64,000 bases of DNA, from positions 496,001 to 560,000 of the forward strand of contig NZ_JACEFJ010000002.1 in NCBI RefSeq assembly GCF_015354735.1, in the 5' to 3' direction. This DNA comes from Pararhodonellum marinum (GTDB lineage: Bacteria; Bacteroidota; Bacteroidia; Cytophagales; Cyclobacteriaceae). The position numbers and the translations under genes were made by a program. The first letter of the stretch is position 1; every line of letters begins with the position of its first letter. This document shows positions 8,523 through 16,681 of this stretch, piece after piece. Below the pieces are notes generated by a model. It was not told the origin of the DNA. It searched no databases and saw only the letters and a list, made by a program, of their open reading frames with translations.

Positions 8523-9202
8523 TCAAATTCTTTCGCAAAATCCGCCAAAAACTCCTCGAAGAGCACAAGATAAGCAGCTACCTTAAATACGCCATTGGCG
8601 AAATCTTCCTTGTAGTAATAGGGATATTAATCGCCCTAAGTATCAATAATTGGAATGAAGCCAATAAAAATGCAAAACGGGAGCATGCCTTTCTTACCAA
8701 CCTTCAACAGGACTTAAGGTCTGATTCTCTTCGCTTGAATGAAATAAAAGAAAGACTAAAGATAGCCGTCAGCTACAAAAGAGTTTTTGAAAGTCATATG
8801 AAAGGCATCGTCATAGACCCGGATTCGTTGACTGCGCATTTTTTAATGCAGTATAATCTTTTGATCGATTTTGTGCCGAATTCCACTACGGTGGACGAAC
8901 TCTCAAACAATGGGCTAAACCTTGTTTCAAACCCTTCCTTACGAAGACAAATCGTCACGCTCTACAATACCTATGATGACTTGATTCTAAAACTCAAAAT
9001 CGGACAGGAAAAAGGTCAATCGGTAGTGAACTATGCCAGCCAAAAATTAGAGAACATCAACAGTCCTACCGCGGATGAAATCAGGGATTTGTTGGAAGAT
9101 AAATTTTATGTAAACCAAACCTATATGAATTTTCTTGCCACCCAATATACTGCGGTAGATCAAGCCTTGCAACAGTGCGAAATAACCCTTTCGATGATTT
9201 AA
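8519..9202 (+). CDS. DUF6090 family membrane protein, array member 4
   Basis: 227 residues, the shortest intact member. FFRKIRQKLLEEHKISSYLK leads into YAIGEIFLVVIGILIALSIN. The mid-region has TTVDELSNNGLNLVSNPSLR, the form of the family motif in which an S-N-G or S-S-G triplet precedes a hydrophobic L-x-x-I/V. The start overlaps the stop of member 3 in an ATGA arrangement. It ends 13 bases before member 5. Confidence 0.8.
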   Translation: MIKFFRKIRQKLLEEHKISSYLKYAIGEIFLVVIGILIALSINNWNEANKNAKREHAFLTNLQQDLRSDSLRLNEIKERLKIAVSYKRVFESHMKGIVIDPDSLTAHFLMQYNLLIDFVPNSTTVDELSNNGLNLVSNPSLRRQIVTLYNTYDDLILKLKIGQEKGQSVVNYASQKLENINSPTADEIRDLLEDKFYVNQTYMNFLATQYTAVDQALQQCEITLSMI

Positions 9203-9215
9203 AAAGATTTAGCCC

Positions 9216-9995
9216 ATGATTTCTTTCTTCCGCAAAATCCGCCAAAAACTTTTAACCCAAAACCGGGTCACCCGCTACTTAGTCTACGCATTGGGCGAAA
9301 TTCTGCTAGTGGTGATCGGGATTCTGATTGCCTTGCAGGTAAATAACTACCGGGAAGCACTGCAAACCAAAGCACGAGAGACGGCTTTTCTCCACGGCTT
9401 GCGCTCAGATCTCTTACTCAACCTCGATGAACTCCAACGTAGCATCGACCAGTACAGCAGGGCCAGTCGATCTGCCAAAGTGATGATCAGCTATTTTGAA
9501 GGTGCGCCTATTACCAATACGGATTCTCTGAATTTCCACACTATGGAAGTGTTGTATTGGGATCCATTTATCCGAAATAACAGCACCCTTAGGGAAATGA
9601 TCAGTTCGGGGAGCCTCGGCATAATTTCTGACGACAGTTTGAAAAATGAACTGCTGCGCATGGAGCTCAGCTATGACAAAATCGACGGTGATCAGGAGCA
9701 TATGCGTTACGACTACCAAGAATACCTCTATGGTCCATTCTTCCGAACCGGGGATGTGGGGCAAGCCTACAAAGATTATATGGCCATATTGGGTGGAGTT
9801 GAGCAAGCAACGAAAAATACAAGAAATGCGGATGTCATTAAAGTATTGCTAGACGATCCAGCTTATAAAAATGGTTTTTCTCTTTGCCTTCTCAATGCCA
9901 AAGATTTGATCAGCAACTTGGAAGAAATGGTGATTTCCACACAGCGCTCCCTGGCAAGAATCGATACACAGCTAAACAAAACGGATACCCTATGA
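9216..9995 (+). CDS. DUF6090 family membrane protein, array member 5
   Basis: 259 residues. The start FFRKIRQKLLTQNRVTRYLV and helix YALGEILLVVIGILIALQVN are followed by NNYREALQTKARETAFLHGL and the STLREMISSGSLGIISDDSL motif. The latter is close to canonical and matches the STYEDLSSTGNLGIIKD segment of the stand-alone copy at 2999. The stop overlaps the start of member 6 (ATGA at 9992-9995). Confidence 0.8.
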   Translation: MISFFRKIRQKLLTQNRVTRYLVYALGEILLVVIGILIALQVNNYREALQTKARETAFLHGLRSDLLLNLDELQRSIDQYSRASRSAKVMISYFEGAPITNTDSLNFHTMEVLYWDPFIRNNSTLREMISSGSLGIISDDSLKNELLRMELSYDKIDGDQEHMRYDYQEYLYGPFFRTGDVGQAYKDYMAILGGVEQATKNTRNADVIKVLLDDPAYKNGFSLCLLNAKDLISNLEEMVISTQRSLARIDTQLNKTDTL

Positions 9996-10732
9996 TCAAG
10001 TTCTTCCGCAAAATCCGCCAAAAGCTCCTTCAGCAAAACCGAATCACCCAATACCTAACCTATGCCATTGGCGAAATCCTATTAGTCGTTATCGGGATCC
10101 TGATCGCCCTTCAAATCAACAATACAAATGAGGCACACAAGGCGAGGCAATCTGAAAAGATAGTTTTAAAAAATCTTATCCAGGATTTAAGAGCGGATTC
10201 GCTCGCCTTCAATGATAATCTTGATATTTTAAGTAAAATTAATAACCTACATCAATCACTCTATGAAATCGGCGTCAAAGGGATGGACTTGGAAATCGAA
10301 GATCCCAATCTGATCAGACGACTGATCTATTATAATCCTATAGCGATTAAGAATGATCCTTTTGTTGCCGACAAAATATCAATTGTGTCCATCAGAAAAG
10401 AGATAAACACTTACTCCAGGTATTTAAAAGATCTTGATATTACCTATTTAGAATATGCGGAATTGCTGGAAAAAAGAGTTCGTGTTTTTTTAGCCAACAA
10501 TAAAGTCCACCAATTAGCTAACTGGTTTGAAAACCGTGACAGTAGAATAAAAGAAGGAACACCTTTTGACTTTGTCGACAAAGCAGAGTTAATCTTTATT
10601 TCCAAAACACCTGAATTCCAACAATTGCTTTTGGAAGTATCCATAAAAACCAAAAATACAGCATCCAATATAGAAACAGTCCTGACCCAAAACGAGAAAC
10701 TCAAAGATTTGATCCAAAAAGCACTCAAATGA
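9992..10732 (+). CDS. DUF6090 family membrane protein, array member 6
   Basis: 246 residues from ATG 9992, which overlaps the member 5 stop by four bases. The longer frame opening at 9884 lies inside member 5 and is rejected. FFRKIRQKLLQQNRITQYLT is followed by YAIGEILLVVIGILIALQIN and then NTNEAHKARQSEKIVLKNLIQDLRADS. In the mid-region the usual S-S-x-G motif is replaced by KISIVSIRKEINTYSRYLKD, so this copy has diverged there. Confidence 0.78.
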   Translation: MIKFFRKIRQKLLQQNRITQYLTYAIGEILLVVIGILIALQINNTNEAHKARQSEKIVLKNLIQDLRADSLAFNDNLDILSKINNLHQSLYEIGVKGMDLEIEDPNLIRRLIYYNPIAIKNDPFVADKISIVSIRKEINTYSRYLKDLDITYLEYAELLEKRVRVFLANNKVHQLANWFENRDSRIKEGTPFDFVDKAELIFISKTPEFQQLLLEVSIKTKNTASNIETVLTQNEKLKDLIQKALK

Positions 10733-10825
10733 TGAAATCAAACATGACCCGAAGCGACACACAGAGGGATGATTATATTCCATGCGAAGATTCCACGTGG
10801 CAATTAAAAAACAAAATATAAACAC

Positions 10826-11548
10826 ATGAAACGAATCCTATCCACCCTCAAAGAAAAATGGCCGGAATACTTTTTTGAGATTCTTGTGCTGATCATCGGT
10901 ATCTGGGGTGCCTTTGAGCTATCAAACTATGGGGAAAATAAAAACCGAAAGAGAGCAGAACTTGAAATTCTGAAAGGCTGTAAGACTGAATTGACGACCG
11001 ATCTGGAGGAAATCAATTTCAATATGAATGAACTCAGGAAAAGCCAGAACGCATTAAACCTGATACTCGAAGTTTTGGAAAATGACGGTTCCTACCATGA
11101 TTCCCTAACTTTTCACTTCAATTACACGCTTTTACCCATGCATTTCGTCCACTCGACCAGCTCCTTCGAAACCGCTAAATCCAGAGGATTGGATATCATT
11201 TCCAACACCGATATCCGCAATAAGCTGATCGCTGTCTATGATTCCCAATATGATTTTTTCCTAAAAGCAGAGCAAGAAGAGTTGGCGGAAGTGCAATACA
11301 ATATGAGGCATATCCTTCCGGGGAGGTTTGAATCAGGATATAATTTTACTGGTAAAGATACTTTTGATGGAAGCATGGTTCCCTTGGATTTTGAATCTCT
11401 GAAAAATGATCAGGAGTACCTATATTTCATCAAAACCCAGCAAAATCGTACACGATCCTATATCGGCTACTTTTACGAAAACCTAAGAAAATCGATCGCC
11501 TCCTTGATTAGTGATATGGACATCGAAATTAAAAGACTGGATAGATGA
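10826..11548 (+). CDS. DUF6090-like single-pass membrane protein, array member 7
   Basis: 240 residues. The N-terminus is a third variant: ILSTLKEKWPEYFFEILVLI then IGIWGAFELSNYGENKNRK, with the helix at about residues 15-33. The mid-region motif is present as TSSFETAKSRGLDIISNTDI. It lies 93 bases after member 6, the largest gap in the array, and no further coding follows for 650 bases, so it is probably the last gene of the transcript. I saw no clear terminator hairpin with a T-run behind it. Confidence 0.72.
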   Translation: MKRILSTLKEKWPEYFFEILVLIIGIWGAFELSNYGENKNRKRAELEILKGCKTELTTDLEEINFNMNELRKSQNALNLILEVLENDGSYHDSLTFHFNYTLLPMHFVHSTSSFETAKSRGLDIISNTDIRNKLIAVYDSQYDFFLKAEQEELAEVQYNMRHILPGRFESGYNFTGKDTFDGSMVPLDFESLKNDQEYLYFIKTQQNRTRSYIGYFYENLRKSIASLISDMDIEIKRLDR

Positions 11549-11613
11549 AAAATTTCACTCTCTTTAGACAGAACCTGGATAAAACATTTTGCTTAACAAG
11601 AAATTCAATACCA

Positions 11614-11806
11614 GTCCCTTTAGGGACTCGATATAGGTAGAACAAACGATCAGCGATAACCCCACCGTGCCTTTAGGCCTGCCCGACTGCAGGCGGGTAC
11701 GGAATATATGAGGAACCTATCCGCATACAAATCATATGGCGTACCTACGGCACGTTAATTCCATTTACGGTATCTGGTTTCTACCCATATTTTGTCCCTA
11801 CGGGAC
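11614..11806. repeat. Composite palindromic element, copy B (full length, with nested palindrome)
   Basis: Bounded by GTCCCTTTAGGGAC (11614-11627) and GTCCCTACGGGAC (11794-11806), with outer arms GATATAGGTAGAAC and GTTTCTACCCATAT. The inner pair is CGTGCCTTTAGG...TACGG against GGCGTACCTACGGCACG. It matches copy A in order and orientation but carries an extra 20-base palindrome (11678-11697) between CTTTAGG and TACGG. Confidence 0.72.
11678..11697 (+). repeat. Short REP-like palindrome, copy 2 (nested in element copy B)
   Basis: CCTGCCCGACTGCAGGCGGG splits the inner arm of copy B at exactly the same point as the related unit in copy C. Copy A lacks it at that site, which makes the insertion easy to define. 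Confidence 0.65.
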
Positions 11807-11928
11807 TACGCTGTAAGTGTAAAGAACGGTTACCATTGTATTCAATTTGATGGCATTATTTCTTTTACCTTAAAAAGCGATGCATACATTTCAAGAAAAC
11901 CTTAAATTTTAGGCTTTCATCAAATTTA

Positions 11929-12023
11929 GTCCCTTTAGGGACTCGATATGGGTAGAACAACAAATTAACCAACCCCCCCGTGCCTTTAGGCCTGTCCGAT
12001 CTTCAGGCGGGTACGGGATATAA
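11929..12023. repeat. Composite palindromic element, copy C (left half only)
   Basis: Starts with GTCCCTTTAGGGAC (11929-11942) and GATATGGGTAGAAC, then CGTGCCTTTAGG, a nested palindrome (11991-12011) and TACGGGATATAAT. The right half, with the mirrored arms, is absent, so this copy is truncated. Confidence 0.65.
11991..12011 (+). repeat. Short REP-like palindrome, copy 3 (nested in element copy C)
   Basis: A 21-base unit starting CCTGTCCG and ending CAGGCGGG, at the same site within the element as copy 2. The centre differs from copy 2, the ends are conserved. Confidence 0.6.
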
Positions 12024-12103
12024 TCATCCGATGAATTTTATCTATTTCATTTTCTTAAAAGATTAACCTCCTTGCAAAATAGAAACATGCAAGGATAATA
12101 TCC

Positions 12104-12120
12104 TTGCGCTGAAAGCGCAA
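12104..12120. repeat. Small perfect hairpin TTGCGC-TGAAA-GCGCAA
   Basis: Six-base perfect stem with a five-base loop, about 80 bases before the amidase start. There is no T-run, so it is unlikely to be an intrinsic terminator; it may be another short dispersed repeat or an RNA structure in the leader. Confidence 0.35.
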
Positions 12121-12202
12121 TTAAACGGCAATAATTGAAAATACTAATAAACTGTATTTTGGAAACAATTGAATTGATTCAACAAGACCTTACGAAAAAC
12201 CA

Positions 12203-13747
12203 ATGATCCTCTTTCATTTAAATTTTCCCAAAAAAATCAGCCTTTGGATATTTATACTATTTTCCTTCTTTGGATGTGATACCCCAAATAGGGAATCCTT
12301 GGATCTCAAAGAACTTACCATATCCGACATCCACGTGGCATACCAAAGTGGCAAATTCAACAGCCAACAATTGGTTCAGGCTTATTTGGATAGGATAGAA
12401 GAGATGGACAAGGACATCAATTCGATCAGTATGGTCAATTCCAATGCTATGGAAATGGCAAAAGCCTTGGATAAGGAGTTTCAAGAAACAAAAACGCTTC
12501 GTCCACTATATGGCATTCCCCTGATTGTAAAAGATAACATCAATACCAAAGGATTACCCACCACAGCCGGATCTCTGGCTTTGCAGGACTTTTATCCGGA
12601 GGAAGATGCCTTAATTATCAAAAAACTGGTAGCCGCCGGAGCGATTGTCATCGCCAAATCCAATATGGCCGAATGGGCATTCAGTCCCATGCATTCTGAA
12701 AGCTCCACGGTGGGGATTACCAGAAATCCCTATAATTTGGAATATGTTCCGGCAGGTTCAAGTGGGGGGACAGGTGCCTCCGTGGCTTCAAATTTCGGGA
12801 CAATTGGCCTGGGAACAGATACCGGCAATTCTATCCGTGGACCATCTTCCCACAATGCATTGGTTGGTTTCCGGACTACCTTGGGACTGGTCAGCAGAGA
12901 AGGAATAGTACCCCTTTATCTTAGAAATGATGTGGTAGGTCCCATGTGCAGGACGGTCGAAGATGCAGTGAAAGTGTTGGAAGTCATTGCAGGATATGAT
13001 CCCCAGGATTCATTAACACTTTATGGGGAAGGAAAAATCCCTTCTAATTACACCCAGTATCTGGACAGGGAAGGACTAAAGGGTGCAAGAATAGGCGTAT
13101 TGAGAAACCTGGTTGAAAATAATCCTGATGATGAAGTTTATACTCTTTTCGAAAAAGCACTGTTTGATATGGAGGAACAGGGGGCTGAAATCATTGAAAA
13201 TGTGGAAATAGCCGATTTCGAAAAGCTCAGTCAGGATCAATGGTGTCCCACATTTCGTTTGGATTTGGAGGATTTTCTTAAGACTCATGTCAAGAGAGAT
13301 ACGGTCCAATCATTGGAAGATATCATGCGAATAGGTTCAAAGTCTGCCTATACCAGTGACAGAATGGAGCGCTTGTCATCCAATACCCTGCGTCGGGAAA
13401 ACCCTGACATTCCTTGTGGAGATGCCTATACAGATCTCAGGAGAGTGGCCTTTAGGGAGGCCATCGAAAATAAAATGGATGAATTGCAATTGGATGCTTT
13501 GGTATACCCCTCCTGGAATAACAAACCGGCCCGGATCACATTTTTTGAAGAGGAATATAAAGGGGATAACAGTCAGATTATTTCTCCCCATACCGGGCAA
13601 CCTGCCTTCACCGTTCCCATGGGATTTACTTCCGGAAACCTTCCGGCAGGCTTACAGTTTTTGGGAAGGATGTTTGATGAACCGGTTTTGATCAAGCTGA
13701 CCTATTCCTATGAACAGGCAACCATGCACCGCAAAAGTCCAAATTGA
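12203..13747 (+). CDS. Amidase-signature-family lipoprotein
   Basis: 514 residues. The N-terminus has a hydrophobic stretch ending in a lipobox (LFSFFGC), so the enzyme is probably a lipoprotein outside the cytoplasm. The catalytic Ser-cisSer-Lys set of the family is visible: K110 in IVKDNINTKG, the S186-S187 pair in AGSSGGTGASVAS, and S210 in TDTGNSIRGPS. The PAGLQFLGRMFDEPVLI-type ending is typical. Amidase-signature enzymes hydrolyse amide bonds; GatA itself is cytosolic and works with GatB/C, which are not here, so this is an amidase rather than the tRNA amidotransferase subunit. Substrate unknown. Confidence 0.85.
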   Translation: MILFHLNFPKKISLWIFILFSFFGCDTPNRESLDLKELTISDIHVAYQSGKFNSQQLVQAYLDRIEEMDKDINSISMVNSNAMEMAKALDKEFQETKTLRPLYGIPLIVKDNINTKGLPTTAGSLALQDFYPEEDALIIKKLVAAGAIVIAKSNMAEWAFSPMHSESSTVGITRNPYNLEYVPAGSSGGTGASVASNFGTIGLGTDTGNSIRGPSSHNALVGFRTTLGLVSREGIVPLYLRNDVVGPMCRTVEDAVKVLEVIAGYDPQDSLTLYGEGKIPSNYTQYLDREGLKGARIGVLRNLVENNPDDEVYTLFEKALFDMEEQGAEIIENVEIADFEKLSQDQWCPTFRLDLEDFLKTHVKRDTVQSLEDIMRIGSKSAYTSDRMERLSSNTLRRENPDIPCGDAYTDLRRVAFREAIENKMDELQLDALVYPSWNNKPARITFFEEEYKGDNSQIISPHTGQPAFTVPMGFTSGNLPAGLQFLGRMFDEPVLIKLTYSYEQATMHRKSPN

Positions 13748-13821
13748 GACATTGACCAAGACAAAACCAATCACTGGAACAATTAAAGCTCGCCAAAAAA
13801 TTGCCAATGCATATTTCAGGT

Positions 13822-15822
13822 TTAATTAGCTGTTGTCGGAAATTTAACCGGGGGCAATCCCAAAACCGGGTTTTTTGACATAAAGCCAAAGGGCATTAAG
13901 GTAATCGATACCGTATGCTGATTCATGATGGGCCATTCCTCAGGACGCACGATGTGATTGACTCCGGCAACATACCATACGACCACATCGGTGTTATCAA
14001 TATTCCTGTTTTGCTGCGTCCATGTAGGCAATCCTTCATTTTTTTGGTTGCTGACAGGGAAATCACCCGTAGGATACATTTCATCAGCCTTATAAGGAGT
14101 TGTCCAAAAATGATGATAAAGTGCCCCTGCCCGATTGTAAAGAGAAGACCCAACCTCCGCCAATGGCACCACACCCGGACTTGGCATAAGCATGTATGAG
14201 GACATATGGTTGAATTTATTCTTCACATGATGGTTCATGACCATCCACATCCTGCTACTGGCAGCATTGGCCATGCGCTTGGCCTCAAGCTCATTCTTAA
14301 ACATGTCCATTTTCCCAATAATGGCATTCCCGTAAGGGTTGTCCGGTCCTTTCGGTACAGCAACCATGTTCATTTCCCCCACAGAATTGTGCTGTCCGTC
14401 AATATCGAGATCAAGCCTGAAAATGAAAAAGTGCTGGTGGTTATTGGCTTCCACGTGCGGCTCGACAATTGTTCCAAAATAATTGCCCTGATAGGCTTCG
14501 TCAGCACTTCCGGGATCATCTGTAACCCGCTCCACGACACGGATATGCGCGATGCCATTGAGTTCGGTAACAATGACCACGGTACCGTCTTCTTTGAAAA
14601 TCCATTTAAACCCGTAATCGTAATTACCTGCGGTGATGTAATATTTGATAGCGAGATCGGTTGCCCTCCTGGCATGGTTTTGATGCCTCCACAATACACC
14701 TCCAAATTCTTCAAAAACAGCAATGGCACTATCTGAAAGAATGGGTGTGGCAAAATCATCGTGCAATATAGCGGGCAGATAGGTGGCGTTCTCCGGGGCA
14801 TCCGCACCGTAAGTCAGTGGTCGGGCTTTTGTCTGAAATAACCTGAATTCTCCCACGTCAAAATAGTTGTTGGAAGCGTTTAACAAATCCGGGGAACCAT
14901 AATTTACAATCATTTCCGCCAATCCGCCCCGATACATGATATAGCGCCACTTCTTTTGTTCCTGATCAAAGTAGTGCAGGTCATGAATCACCAGTCCTTC
15001 CCTGCTGTGGATACTGAATCTGAATTTCCAAAGTGGAGAAATGACCTGATTTCCTTCAATACGGAAATTCACCCCATCCGGCTGGGTAATCAGTACTTGT
15101 TTGGGAGCGGTCATGTCAATTTTGATGGAATCTCCATTGAAATAGCCCACCTTCACCGGTTCTGACCAACCCCCTCCGGTGTCCACTACTTTTAGCACTT
15201 TTTTGTCTGTGACATCCACAAAGGCGTAAATTCCTCCAATCTGCATCCTACTGAACTGCTTATTTATGTAAACAGGAGAAATTATAAGTTCCCGATTACC
15301 TATCGGGGCAAGTCCAAGATCAGCGGCAAAATTCCCAAAACTAGCTTTCACCGAATCGGGATTTATACCCCTTTTCGCAAGTGCCTCAATCCATTCTGAA
15401 TTGTTTTTGACAATCTCGGAAGCGATGGAATCTGCTTTAAAAGCACCTGTGGGTTGTTTTCCTTCTATCTTTTCGAAGGAAAGCAATTTTTGTTGCTTTA
15501 GATCTATGACGGCTTTTCCCAAGGCATTCGCAGGATAATCATACACATAGGCAAATGCTTCACGTCTGAAATCATCTCCCGGTTTATAGGCCAACACTTC
15601 ACTTTTGGGTGGCTCTTGTAGGTTAATAATGCTATACAGGCTACTGCTGTCATTTCTGACCTTATTTTCTTTCAATAAAACCTGTTTGACAATCTTGATC
15701 TCATTGCTGTCAAGAGGATCTAAGGGATGCTTATATTGCATAAAGGTAGACTGAGAAAATGAATTCCCACTGATAAAGAGGAAAAGGAAACAAGTAAAAT
15801 AGGCGTATGCTTTCTTTCTCAT
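13822..15822 (-). CDS. Secreted copper amine oxidase (primary-amine oxidase)
   Basis: 666 residues from the ATG at 15822, which starts the signal peptide (MRKKAYAYFTCFLFLFISG); an upstream ATG at 15864 adds 14 residues in front of it and is less likely. The topaquinone precursor is Y401 in TAGNYDYGF. The copper ligands are H462 and H464 in NNHQHFFIFRLDLD and H636 in NQHTVSITLMPFGF. These are the full active-site set of copper amine oxidases, which convert primary amines to aldehydes with release of ammonia and hydrogen peroxide. The signal peptide places it in the periplasm or outside. The neighbour at 12203 converges on it and is not co-transcribed. Confidence 0.9.
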   Translation of the reverse strand: MRKKAYAYFTCFLFLFISGNSFSQSTFMQYKHPLDPLDSNEIKIVKQVLLKENKVRNDSSSLYSIINLQEPPKSEVLAYKPGDDFRREAFAYVYDYPANALGKAVIDLKQQKLLSFEKIEGKQPTGAFKADSIASEIVKNNSEWIEALAKRGINPDSVKASFGNFAADLGLAPIGNRELIISPVYINKQFSRMQIGGIYAFVDVTDKKVLKVVDTGGGWSEPVKVGYFNGDSIKIDMTAPKQVLITQPDGVNFRIEGNQVISPLWKFRFSIHSREGLVIHDLHYFDQEQKKWRYIMYRGGLAEMIVNYGSPDLLNASNNYFDVGEFRLFQTKARPLTYGADAPENATYLPAILHDDFATPILSDSAIAVFEEFGGVLWRHQNHARRATDLAIKYYITAGNYDYGFKWIFKEDGTVVIVTELNGIAHIRVVERVTDDPGSADEAYQGNYFGTIVEPHVEANNHQHFFIFRLDLDIDGQHNSVGEMNMVAVPKGPDNPYGNAIIGKMDMFKNELEAKRMANAASSRMWMVMNHHVKNKFNHMSSYMLMPSPGVVPLAEVGSSLYNRAGALYHHFWTTPYKADEMYPTGDFPVSNQKNEGLPTWTQQNRNIDNTDVVVWYVAGVNHIVRPEEWPIMNQHTVSITLMPFGFMSKNPVLGLPPVKFPTTAN

Positions 15823-16088
15823 TTGAATGAAGTTATCGGTTGTATGTGGTTTTGTGCAATGCAAAACAATTTAGTAACATTATTTTAATATTTTAAAAAA
15901 TAAAGAATATAATTTTACAAAAAATTAATTTAACTAATTTTATATTTTAAAACTCAATTTTTATTCGGAAAGTTTTTAGGTACTTTGGGACAGTAAATCC
16001 GTTCGTTCGTCCCAGTTTGGTTGGTCTTCTGATTAATATTCGGGAAGTTAAGAGTGTAATGTATCTTTTAACTTTAAACTCTTTCTTC

Positions 16089-16613
16089 ATGAAAATTTTA
16101 AAAATTACGTTGTCCCTTGCATTTTTGATGATGTTGACGACAATGATTTCAAACGCACAGGATCAAGTGGTGACCCTGGAATTCCAGAATGCGGAAAAAG
16201 CTTTGGAGGTGGTGCAGAAATATACCAAAGCACTTCAGGCTGGAGATGTAGCAACCATGAATGCGCAATTCTCTTCAAATGCGATGATCTATGGCTTGGG
16301 AGGAGGATTGGACTCGCTCACAGTGGCCCAACACAAAGATTATTACACCAATAGCACCAATCAATACAAACACACCCTTTCCCAGGAGCTTTATCTACCT
16401 GTCAAAGTCACCAACAATTGGAACGAAGGAGAATGGGTTTTGTCTTGGGGTACCAATACTATTCAGGACAAAAAAACTGGCAAAACGATAGTAGTTCCCT
16501 ATCACACAGCTGGGCGGATAGTGGATGGTAAAATTGAATTTTTGCGTTATTGGTATGACATGTTGAATGTTGTAAGAGGACAGGGATTTGAAATCAAACC
16601 ACCCTCCAAGTAA
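16089..16613 (+). CDS. Secreted SnoaL-like (NTF2 fold) protein
   Basis: 174 residues from ATG 16089, which begins a clean signal peptide (ITLSLAFLMMLTTMISNAQ). The frame extends upstream to 16017 but those residues are not signal-like. The mature domain contains VVQKYTKALQAGDVATMNAQ, SSNAMIYGLGGGLDSLTVAQ, EGEWVLSWGTNTIQDK and VDGKIEFLRYWYDML, the polyketide-cyclase/SnoaL pattern. It stands alone between an AT-rich upstream region and a convergent serine hydrolase gene. Function unknown. Confidence 0.75.
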   Translation: MKILKITLSLAFLMMLTTMISNAQDQVVTLEFQNAEKALEVVQKYTKALQAGDVATMNAQFSSNAMIYGLGGGLDSLTVAQHKDYYTNSTNQYKHTLSQELYLPVKVTNNWNEGEWVLSWGTNTIQDKKTGKTIVVPYHTAGRIVDGKIEFLRYWYDMLNVVRGQGFEIKPPSK

Positions 16614-16640
16614 AATGGATTGTAAAACAACAGAACTTTC

Positions 16641-16673
16641 AGAGCATTTGGGATTAAATATTTCAAATGCTCT
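16641..16673. terminator. Bidirectional-looking stem-loop between convergent genes
   Basis: AGAGCATTTG (16641-16650) pairs perfectly with CAAATGCTCT (16664-16673) around a 13-base loop. It sits between the stop of the SnoaL-like gene (16613) and the stop of the serine hydrolase (16682). The T-run is short (TTTACTT), so termination strength is uncertain. Confidence 0.6.
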
Positions 16674-16681
16674 TTACTTGG

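Larger units (their letters stand above)
11549..12202. other. Non-coding stretch with two palindromic elements
   Basis: No credible gene. It contains copy B (11614-11806) and half copy C (11929-12023) of the composite element and a small hairpin at 12104-12120. The stretch between the elements is AT-rich and featureless. It separates the DUF6090 array from the amidase gene. Confidence 0.7.

Noticed and set aside
9884-9991. Longer start for array member 6
   Set aside because: It would overlap member 5 by over 100 bases; the ATG at 9992 matches the conserved start of the family.
7758-10060. Possible CRISPR-like or VNTR array from regularly spaced near-identical segments
   Set aside because: The repeated segments are the conserved 5' ends of paralogous genes about 700-800 bases apart, in frame, not short repeats with spacers.
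14206-14736. 176-codon plus-strand frame within the copper amine oxidase gene
   Set aside because: Antisense shadow of the region coding for the topaquinone and copper motifs; no independent evidence of coding.
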